A stretch of DNA of 64,000 nucleotides. Source: JBBDYH01 sp040901795 (GTDB lineage Bacteria > Planctomycetota > Planctomycetia > Pirellulales > JALHPA01). The stretch covers positions 1-64,000 of the forward strand of contig JBBDYH010000167.1 in assembly GCA_040901795.1 (NCBI GenBank). The letters are read 5' to 3'. The notes beneath the pieces are model-generated. The model was given only the letters and a program-made list of their open reading frames with translations, did not search any database and was not told the origin of the DNA. Shown here piece by piece: positions 1 through 6,501 of this stretch. Positions within the stretch are counted from its first letter, which is position 1; each line of letters starts with the position of its first letter. The translations under genes and the position numbers were made by a program.

Positions 1-65
1 GTTAAAGAAAGCAGCGTAAAACAAACTTAGTGCCATTGGGCACAGCCCACCCTACATTTCGCATC

Positions 66-90
66 ACTCACCACTCACCACTCACTCTCC
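66..90. repeat. Short CACTCAC-type tandem repeat
   Basis: Just downstream of the BFN gene stop the plus strand reads as near-identical copies of a 'cactcac' unit with 'cac' spacers. It is a simple tandem repeat with no evident function, and one of several simple repeats found at gene edges in this window. Confidence 0.45.
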
Positions 91-486
91 GAGAACATCC
101 GACAACACGTCCTCCGACACATAGATCGGCAGCGCCGGATCCGCGGTAACAGCCACGGCAATCGCGTCGCTGGGACGCGAGTCGATTTCGATGAGCTCGC
201 CATCGTGCCGGACGCGCAGCACGGCGAAGTAGGTGTGGTCGCGAAGTTCGGTGATGACCACGTCCTGCAGTTCGCCCCCCATCTGCTCGATGGTGTTGAC
301 CAGCAGATCGTGGGTCAGCGGCCGGGGAGTCTGAATCTGCTTGACGTGGCGGTCGATGCTGGTGGCCTCGAAGATGCCGATCAAAATCGGGAACATGCGG
401 TTCCCGTCGACCTCTTTCAGATAAATGACCTGCTGATCGTTGATCTCGCTGATGATGATCCGCGACAACTCCATCTGGACGGGCAT
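82..486 (-). CDS. Bifunctional nuclease (BFN/DUF151) domain protein
   Basis: A 134-residue protein that is essentially one BFN (DUF151) domain: MELSRIIISEI start, the ILIGIFEA core, and the IDSRPSDAIAVAV motif near the C-terminus. The family is a small putative nuclease or regulatory fold, common as a stand-alone protein in planctomycetes; the cellular role here is unknown. The frame stays open upstream to 591, but I start at the ATG at 486 (MPVQMELS) because conserved sequence begins there and the upstream part is low-quality. It is downstream of valS on the same strand but separated from it by a long hairpin repeat, so cotranscription is doubtful. Confidence 0.82.
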   Translation of the reverse strand: MPVQMELSRIIISEINDQQVIYLKEVDGNRMFPILIGIFEATSIDRHVKQIQTPRPLTHDLLVNTIEQMGGELQDVVITELRDHTYFAVLRVRHDGELIEIDSRPSDAIAVAVTADPALPIYVSEDVLSDVLGE

Positions 487-626
487 ATCGTCACGCGCTG
501 GCTGGCGCGCCTCATTGACAAAGCTCGACAACGTGCAGCAACCGTGAAAACGGCCGCCTAATTCACGAAGTCGATTATAGATGAGCGGCAATGGCAGAGA
601 CTAGAGGTGCGCCACTTTCATTGAAA

Positions 627-787
627 CCGCAGAGTCGCAAAGGCGCGGGGAGGACAAGGATATTGGCCACAGATGAACACGGATGCACACAGATACAGAC
701 AACCAGCCGTCCTCGCTGATCTGTGTTCATCTGCGTTTATCCGTGGCTAATTCACGGTGCCTTTGCGGCTCTGTGTTTTAGCGGTTT
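627..787. repeat. Long imperfect inverted repeat (gccacagatgaacacgg family)
   Basis: The two halves form one long imperfect hairpin. The outer arms aaccgc/gcggtt are followed by agagtcgcaaaggc/gcctttgcggctct and then ggccacagatgaacacgg.../...ccgtggcta. This 'ccacagatgaacacggat' sequence is a repeat I recognise from PVC-group and other bacterial genomes. It lies just beyond the valS stop and could fold in the valS 3' end, but the hairpin lacks a clean T-run, so I class it as a dispersed repeat rather than a terminator. Confidence 0.7.
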
Positions 788-798
788 TTCCCAGAGAT

Positions 799-3700
799 TC
801 AGATTCGCTTCCGCAGATCGGCAAGCGCGGCCGCGGTGCTGGCCAGGCGATCGCGCAGCTCTTGAAGCTGCTCGCGCTCGCGGGCGACCACGTCGGCGGG
901 TGCGCGGCTGGTAAAACTCTCGTTGGCGAGTTTTTTCTCTTTGGCCGCAAGATGGGCCTGGAGTTTCTCCACTTCCTTCTCGTTACGGGCAATCTCAGCG
1001 GCGACGTCGATGTGCTCGGCCAGGTCGACGAACACTTCGCATCCGGCAGCGGTGAAATTGGCCGAGAGCGCGGGCGATTGCACTTGTGTTCCCCAGGCAG
1101 TTGCTGTGGCGCCGGCCATCGCGGCAAAGTAGGCCTCCATCGGCTGGAGTAGTTTCACGGTGTCGGAATCGCAGCGGACGGCGAAATGGATCGCTGTCTT
1201 GGGAGCAATGTTCTGCCGCGCGCGGACTTCGCGCAAACCGCCGAGCAGCGCCTGAAACTTCGCGAAGCGGGCTTCGATCTCGGCGTTCTGGAACGTCGCG
1301 TCCGCCGGCGGCCAGGGGGCGATGATGATGCTTTCTGCCGGCGCGGCAAGCTTATTAAGCCCGCGTTCGGGCGCGTATTCGGCCAACAAGTGCCAAACCT
1401 CTTCGGTCAGGAACGGCACAATCGGGTGCAAGAGCCGCAAGAGCGTATCGAGCGAGTAGGCGAGGACGTGTTGGGCCACGGGCCGCGACTCAGTGTCGGA
1501 CAAGCGCGTCTTCACCATCTCTACGTAAAAACTGCAGAACTCGTCCCAGGCGAAGTCGTAGAGCGCGCGAGCGGCGTCGGCGAAGTGATAGCCGTCTAGC
1601 GACTCGGTCACCTGCCCGGTCACCGTCGCAAGCCGGCTTAACATCCAGCGATCTTCCACGGCGAGCTCGCGACGATCGACCGGCGCCGGCTCGTACCCTT
1701 CGAGGTTCATGAGCACAAACCGCGACGCGTTCCACAGCTTGTTGCAGAAGTTGCGAGCGACTTCGAACCGCTCGCTGATCACCGCCGCCCGCGGCAGGGC
1801 CGTATCCTCCGGCTTGCTCGCCCACTGCGTGCTGAAGTCCTGGCCGCATTGGGGGCACTTGATGCGAGGCAAAACACGGTTCTTTTGAGTTTGCTCGATC
1901 GTCTTCTGGCAGTGCGGGCACTCGAACTCGACCGGCATTCGCACGTCCTGCGTCTCGGTCGCCATGTGCGCCAGGCCGAACCGCAGGGCATCGGCGCCGA
2001 ACTTGGCGATCACATCCAATGGATCGATGCCGTTGCCCTTCGATTTCGACATCGTCTCGCCATAGGCGTCAAGAATCTTGGGATGGATATACACTTGGCG
2101 GAACGGCACGTCGCCCACGTTGTAGAGTCCCGTCAGCACCATCCGCGCCACCCAAAGCGTGATGATATCGCGCGAGGTGACGAGCACGCTGGTGGGATAG
2201 AAGTAGCGGAGCTTCTCCCAGTCGGGGCTTTCATTGTCCGAATCGTCGCTCGGCAATGCCGGCCCAGGCCAGCCGAGCGTGCTGTGGGGCCAGAGGGCGG
2301 AAGAGAACCAGGTGTCGAGGACGTCAGGGTCTTGAACGAAGCCTAGTGCCTCAAGTTCAGCCTGCGCGCTCGATATCTCACCGCGCAAGCAAACTGAATC
2401 GCCGACCATGATCGATTGGCGACCGCTTGGTCCCGCCTCTCGAAGGCTCGAGAAGCTTTGTATCGAGACCTCTTCTGGGTACTTGTCGCGCAGAGCCCGG
2501 ACTTGTTGTTGAATCCCTGTAATCGACTCCGCGGCAGAAGCGCCTTCGTCGGACAAACGCCACACCGGTATCCGATGCCCCCACCAAAGCTGCCGGCTCA
2601 CAGGCCAGTCGCGCTTTTCACCGAGCCAATCGAGGTAGCTCTTTGCGTACCGCGGCGGGTGGACCTGCACACGGCCGTCAATCACCGCGTCCATGGCCAT
2701 CTGGGCCAAGCCCGAACTCTGTAGGGAACGGCCTCTGTGCCGTTCCGTTGGGCTTGTTGGCGTGGCCACGCCGATCGGCGCTTCCGGAACGCCACGGAGG
2801 GCGTTCCCTACAGAGGCGTTTGCAGAACCACCTGCGGTTTCCGCATCGTCGAGGTCCCTCATCTTCACAAACCACTGATCCGCCAAGTACGGCTCGATCG
2901 GGGTCTTTGAGCGGTCCGAATGCGCGATCTCGATCTCGCGGTCTTCCACGCGCTCCAAGAGCCCCTGCGATTCCAGATCGGTGACGACCTGCACGCGGGC
3001 CTTCTTGATCGTCAGGCCCTTGTACGCGCCAGCATTCTCGTTCAGCGTGCCATCCGGATTAAGGATGTTGATCATCGGCAGAGACCGCCGCTTGCCGACT
3101 TCGTAATCGTTTGGATCGTGCGCGGGCGTGATTTTCACACAGCCGCTGCCCAGTTCCGGCTTGGCCCACTCGTCGGCGACCAAGGAAATCGGCCGCTGCA
3201 TCAACGGCAACATCACCTTCCGCCCCGCGTTGGCCATATCGCGGAGCTTGATCAACTGCGGCAGCACTGTCTGTCGTCGCTCCGCCAGATCGTCGAGCTG
3301 TTTCTGTATGTCGGCTCGCTCCTTCTGCGGAGCGCCGGCCAGCTTCTCTTGCAGCTCCCGCTCCGCGCGATCGAGCGCGGCCGCCGGATCAGGATGCACC
3401 GCCACCGCCGTGTCGCCCAGCATCGTCTCCGGCCGCGTCGTGGCCACCGAGACAAACTCCGGCTCGCCCGGCTGCGGGTCGATGATCGGGTAGCGGATGT
3501 GCCAAAAGTGGCCTTTCACCGTCTCGTGAAACACCTCGTCGTCGCTGACCGCCGTCTGGAGGAATGTGTCCCAGTTCACCAGTCGCTTGCCGCGATAGAT
3601 CAGGCGGTCCTTGAACATCCGGAAAAACGTGTGTCGCACCGCGCGGGCACAGACGGCGTCGAGCGTGAATCGCGTGCGGTTCCAGTCACAGCTACAACCC

Positions 3701-4116
3701 ATCTGCTGGAGCTGCTGGAGAATGCGTTTCTCGTAGGTCTCCTTCCACTGCCAGATCCGATCCACAAGCTTCTCGCGGCCAAGCTGATGCCGCGTAGTTT
3801 TCTCCTCTTCCAAGAGCCGCTTTTCGACCACCGCCTGCGTGGCGATGCCGGCGTGATCGGCGCCGGGCATCCAAAGGGCGTTGTAACCTTGCATCCGCTT
3901 CGTACGGATGAGGATGTCTTGCAGCGTGTTGTTGAGGGCGTGACCCAGATGAAGGGCGCCGGTCACGTTCGGCGGCGGGATGACAATTGTGAATGGCTGC
4001 CGATTCTGATCCGGCTCGGCATGGAAGTAGTTCTTCGCCAGCCAATGCGCCGTCCAGCGCTCCTGCGCGGGGCCGTGCTCGAATTGTTTGGGAAGGTCGA
4101 TAGCGGATGTTGACAT
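799..4116 (-). CDS. valS: Valine--tRNA ligase with planctomycete insertions
   Basis: Class I aminoacyl-tRNA synthetase charging tRNA-Val. The ATP-binding HLGH is at residues 56-59, the MSKSKG loop near residue 689, the editing domain (TTRPETMLGDTAVAVHP) lies between them, and a coiled-coil C-terminal arm closes the protein. It is 1105 residues, longer than the usual 880-950, because of three insertions. These are a charged helical stretch in the editing domain after AVHPD, a segment at about residues 433-467 made of a 97-bp palindromic repeat, and a four-Cys zinc ribbon (CPHC...CPQC, about 731-756) just after the MSKSK loop. I chose the ATG at 4116 (MSTSAIDLPKQ), where family similarity starts; the open frame to 4239 runs into the upstream terminator. 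It is probably transcribed separately from cimA. Confidence 0.97.
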   Translation of the reverse strand: MSTSAIDLPKQFEHGPAQERWTAHWLAKNYFHAEPDQNRQPFTIVIPPPNVTGALHLGHALNNTLQDILIRTKRMQGYNALWMPGADHAGIATQAVVEKRLLEEEKTTRHQLGREKLVDRIWQWKETYEKRILQQLQQMGCSCDWNRTRFTLDAVCARAVRHTFFRMFKDRLIYRGKRLVNWDTFLQTAVSDDEVFHETVKGHFWHIRYPIIDPQPGEPEFVSVATTRPETMLGDTAVAVHPDPAAALDRAERELQEKLAGAPQKERADIQKQLDDLAERRQTVLPQLIKLRDMANAGRKVMLPLMQRPISLVADEWAKPELGSGCVKITPAHDPNDYEVGKRRSLPMINILNPDGTLNENAGAYKGLTIKKARVQVVTDLESQGLLERVEDREIEIAHSDRSKTPIEPYLADQWFVKMRDLDDAETAGGSANASVGNALRGVPEAPIGVATPTSPTERHRGRSLQSSGLAQMAMDAVIDGRVQVHPPRYAKSYLDWLGEKRDWPVSRQLWWGHRIPVWRLSDEGASAAESITGIQQQVRALRDKYPEEVSIQSFSSLREAGPSGRQSIMVGDSVCLRGEISSAQAELEALGFVQDPDVLDTWFSSALWPHSTLGWPGPALPSDDSDNESPDWEKLRYFYPTSVLVTSRDIITLWVARMVLTGLYNVGDVPFRQVYIHPKILDAYGETMSKSKGNGIDPLDVIAKFGADALRFGLAHMATETQDVRMPVEFECPHCQKTIEQTQKNRVLPRIKCPQCGQDFSTQWASKPEDTALPRAAVISERFEVARNFCNKLWNASRFVLMNLEGYEPAPVDRRELAVEDRWMLSRLATVTGQVTESLDGYHFADAARALYDFAWDEFCSFYVEMVKTRLSDTESRPVAQHVLAYSLDTLLRLLHPIVPFLTEEVWHLLAEYAPERGLNKLAAPAESIIIAPWPPADATFQNAEIEARFAKFQALLGGLREVRARQNIAPKTAIHFAVRCDSDTVKLLQPMEAYFAAMAGATATAWGTQVQSPALSANFTAAGCEVFVDLAEHIDVAAEIARNEKEVEKLQAHLAAKEKKLANESFTSRAPADVVAREREQLQELRDRLASTAAALADLRKRI
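2718..2814. repeat. 97-bp palindromic element inserted in frame within valS
   Basis: Ends are tctgtagggaacg and cgttccctacaga, with inner inverted segments ggaacggc/cggaac. A second copy of exactly the same length lies at 53642-53738; by hand alignment about 84 of 97 positions match. Here it is translated from the minus strand as part of ValS, between the conserved QWFVKMRDL and MDAVIDGRV blocks that are normally almost adjacent. No stop is introduced in that frame. Confidence 0.85.
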
Positions 4117-4185
4117 GGTGATGAAGGCGTATGCCGCCATCTCACGGCGGTTAAGTGTATATCCAAACCAAGTTGAACAAATATA

Positions 4186-4234
4186 AAAAAAGCCCCGCGG
4201 GGGCGACACTCCAAGTATCGCCCCTCCGGGGCTT
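4186..4234 (-). terminator. Intrinsic terminator downstream of cimA
   Basis: On the minus strand an approximately 20-bp stem (AAGCCCCG...CGGGGCTT, extended by GGGGCGA/TCGCCCC and ACT/AGT) closes a tiny loop and is followed directly by TTTTTTT. It lies after the cimA stop and about 70 bases before the valS start, so it should end the cimA transcript. Confidence 0.88.
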
Positions 4235-4253
4235 CGCAATCCAGGGTGGTTGC

Positions 4254-5912
4254 TTACCCCGGGCTTACGCCCGGGGCTACTACATGCCGCTCCTCCGGAG
4301 CTAGGGCAGTCTGATTCGTCCGAGGAGCGGTATCCTTTGCGACTCTCATCGTTTCAACCTTGCACAGCTTGTACTCAAACGAATCGACCAGCGCCAGCCA
4401 ACTTGCCTCGATGACGTTTTCGCTCACGCCCACGGTGCCCCACACATCGTGCTCGTCGCGACTCTCGATCACCACGCGCACGCCGGCCGCGGTGCCCGCC
4501 TCGGAATTGATCACGCGGACCTTGTAATCGACAAGCGTCATCTCCGCAAGGTTCGGATAAGCTACCTCCAGCGCCTTTCGCATTGCGGCGTCGAGTGCGT
4601 TGACCGGCCCATCACCCTCGGCCACCTCGTGCTGCACGGCATCGCCAATGCGGAGCTTGACGGTAGCCTCGGTGTTCAGCTCGCCGTGCCGGTCGCTTTC
4701 CACATCGACGTGGTAGCTCAGCCGCTCGAAATGGGGCGTGAACAACCCGGCGGTGCGTCGCACCAACAGGTCGAACGACGCCTCGGCCGCCTCGAACTGA
4801 TACCCCTGGTTCTCCATCGCGACGACCTGCGCGAGGATCTTGTCCATCAGCTCGCGGTTGTCGTGCAGGTTATACTGCTTAGTCAGCTCCATGATGTTCG
4901 ACCGGCCGGACAGCTCGCTAACGAGGATTCGCCGCTCGTTCCCCACCAGCGCGGGATCGATGTGCTCGTAGCTGCTCGACACGCGGGCGACGGCGTGAAC
5001 GTGCATGCCTCCTTTATGCGCAAATGCGCTTTGCCCCACGAACGGCTGGTTGGCGCGGAAGTTCATGTTGGCGATTTCGTAGACGTAGCGCGACAGCTCG
5101 GTGAGGTGCTGCACGCCGTCAGCCGCCTTGAGCACTTCATAACCTCGCTTCTTCACGGCCAGGTTGGCGACCACCGTAATCAGATCCGCATTGCCGCAGC
5201 GCTCGCCGACGCCATTGATCGTCCCTTGCACCTGAACCGCCCCGGCATCGACCGCGGCCAAGGAATTGGCCGTCGCCAGGTCGCAGTCATTGTGGCAATG
5301 AATCCCCACCGGCACGGGCAGGCCAGCGATGGCGGCCTTAGTCAGCTCGGCGATTTCCTCCGGCATGCTCCCGCCGTTGGTGTCGCAGAGGACGACCATC
5401 GAGGCTCCGGCTTCAGCGGCGGCTCGGACCGTTTTAAGGGCGTACTCGGGATTCAGCTTCCAACCGTCGAAGAAATGCTCGGCGTCGTAGATCACTTCCC
5501 GGCCCTGGTCACATAGATAGCGGGCCGTGTCAGCGATCATCGCCAGGTTTTCTTCGAGCGTCACGCGCAGCACTTCGGTCGCATGAAACGCCGAAGTCTT
5601 GCCCACGATCGTGATCGTCTTCGCGCCGCTGTCGAGCAACGCGCGCATCCCCGGATCGGCCTCGGGCCGCGCCCCCTTGCGGCGCGTCATCCCGAAGGCG
5701 CAGACGCGAGAGTGCTGTAAATCCATTTCCCGCACGCGCTGGAAGTACTGTGCGTCCTTCTCGTTCGAAAGCGGATACCCGCCTTCGATGTAGTCAAAAC
5801 CCAACCGGTCGAGCTGCTCGGTGATCAGCAGCTTGTCTTGCAGCGAGAAGTTCACCCCCTCGCCTTGGCTGCCATCGCGAAGCGTGGTGTCGTAGATCTG
5901 AATGCAGGCCAT
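4254..5912 (-). CDS. cimA: (R)-citramalate synthase
   Basis: 552-residue member of the isopropylmalate/homocitrate/citramalate synthase family. It should condense pyruvate with acetyl-CoA to citramalate, the threonine-independent entry to isoleucine (via 2-oxobutanoate). Visible features: DTTLRDGSQGEG at residues 8-19, GTINGVGERCGNAD, the metal-binding HCHND motif, and a C-terminal LeuA-type allosteric domain (VDYKVRVINSEAGTAAGVRVVIES). The start is the ATG at 5912 (MACIQIYDTTLRDG), although the frame is open to 6077 through simple repeats. No Shine-Dalgarno is present: the bases directly upstream are GAACCCT repeats. The last residues (VVAPGVSPG) are encoded by a palindromic repeat. Upstream lies a leader ORF and terminator that look like an attenuator. 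Confidence 0.93.
   Translation of the reverse strand: MACIQIYDTTLRDGSQGEGVNFSLQDKLLITEQLDRLGFDYIEGGYPLSNEKDAQYFQRVREMDLQHSRVCAFGMTRRKGARPEADPGMRALLDSGAKTITIVGKTSAFHATEVLRVTLEENLAMIADTARYLCDQGREVIYDAEHFFDGWKLNPEYALKTVRAAAEAGASMVVLCDTNGGSMPEEIAELTKAAIAGLPVPVGIHCHNDCDLATANSLAAVDAGAVQVQGTINGVGERCGNADLITVVANLAVKKRGYEVLKAADGVQHLTELSRYVYEIANMNFRANQPFVGQSAFAHKGGMHVHAVARVSSSYEHIDPALVGNERRILVSELSGRSNIMELTKQYNLHDNRELMDKILAQVVAMENQGYQFEAAEASFDLLVRRTAGLFTPHFERLSYHVDVESDRHGELNTEATVKLRIGDAVQHEVAEGDGPVNALDAAMRKALEVAYPNLAEMTLVDYKVRVINSEAGTAAGVRVVIESRDEHDVWGTVGVSENVIEASWLALVDSFEYKLCKVETMRVAKDTAPRTNQTALAPEERHVVAPGVSPG
4257..4276. repeat. Palindrome forming the 3' end of cimA
   Basis: A perfect palindrome, ccccgggc/gcccgggg around ttac, immediately inside the cimA stop codon. 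It supplies the last few codons of cimA. The same 'gccccgggcgtaagcccgggg' pattern is a repeat I associate with planctomycete genomes. Confidence 0.6.
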
Positions 5913-5942
5913 AGGGTTCAGGGTTCGGGGTTCAGGGTTCAG
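5913..5942 (-). repeat. GAACCCT tandem repeat abutting the cimA start codon
   Basis: Read in the cimA sense, the four bases-rich copies run CTGAACCCTGAACCC..GAACCCT and then ATG without any purine-rich ribosome-binding site. The same sense and position recur before three other genes (15712-15753, 59915-59935, 63397-63429). Confidence 0.7.
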
Positions 5943-5947
5943 CAAAT

Positions 5948-6012
5948 GGGGAATGTGGGAATCGGGAATCGGGAATGGGGAATGGGGAATGGGGAATGGG
6001 GAATGGGGAATG
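5948..6012. repeat. GGGGAAT heptamer tandem repeat
   Basis: About nine units of ggggaat/gggaatc run without interruption on the plus strand between the cimA leader terminator and the GAACCCT repeat. The G4-containing units every seven bases could form a G-quadruplex on the plus strand, which is the DNA template strand complement for cimA. The unit number is likely to vary by slippage. Confidence 0.75.
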
Positions 6013-6085
6013 ACGACGCCAGGCCTCGATGGTTCGCGGTGATTAACTATCCCCCCATCTCCCTCCCCATCCCCCAATCTCCAAC

Positions 6086-6120
6086 AAAAAAAGCCCCGCA
6101 GTCTTTATCGACCGCAGGGC
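6086..6120 (-). terminator. Intrinsic terminator in the cimA leader (putative attenuator)
   Basis: On the minus strand GCCCTGCGGTC pairs with GACTGCGGGGC (11 bp, two G-U) around GATAAA and is followed by TTTTTTT. No complete gene lies upstream on this strand before the divergent gene at 6502, so the terminator sits inside the leader of cimA. Its 5' arm can alternatively pair with CCGTAAGGGC (6148-6157), which overlaps the stop codon of the leader ORF. Confidence 0.85.
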
Positions 6121-6151
6121 TTTGGTAAACCGTGTTGACAGCACGACGCCC

Positions 6152-6253
6152 TTACGGCCGGACCTCCGTAATTCGAATAATCGCTACGCCTACACCGACA
6201 TTCACCGGGCGGGCGAAATCGCGAATCGACGCTGGCACGGCGGACGATCGCAT
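6152..6253 (-). CDS. Putative cimA leader peptide, Val/Ile-rich
   Basis: A 33-residue ORF starting ATG at 6253 and ending TAA at 6152-6154. Its second half reads VNVGVGVAIIRITEVRP: five Val, three Ile and one Thr among 15 residues, immediately before the stop. The stop is 32 bases from the intrinsic terminator at 6086-6120. This is the layout of ilv-type attenuation leaders: stalling at Val/Ile codons would leave CCGTAAGGGC free to pair with the terminator's 5' arm, while a ribosome at the stop would cover it. No clear Shine-Dalgarno precedes the ATG, which is the main weakness. Confidence 0.5.
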   Translation of the reverse strand: MRSSAVPASIRDFARPVNVGVGVAIIRITEVRP

Positions 6254-6501
6254 GATGTTAGAAATCGGTAAAAGACAAGCCGCTTGAAACTATTGAGCTA
6301 AGCTTCACTTTGGAAATCTACGCCGTTCGGCCGGGCCTGTCAACAGACCCCGCCGGTTGGGCCGGTTTCCGGTCAGCCGTGACGCCGACATTCGGCCGGT
6401 GCGATGGTGGGCCCGCTTATCCCGTTGGTATCCGTTTAACCCAATCGGGCGGCAGCGACTCGTTCGTCTTACCGTTCGATCACCTTTGAAAGGCACCTGT
6501 G

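Noticed and set aside
4117..4240. The hairpin before valS as a T-box or valS attenuator
   Set aside because: No T-box sequence or leader ORF; the stem follows the cimA stop and ends in a T-run, so a plain terminator explains it.
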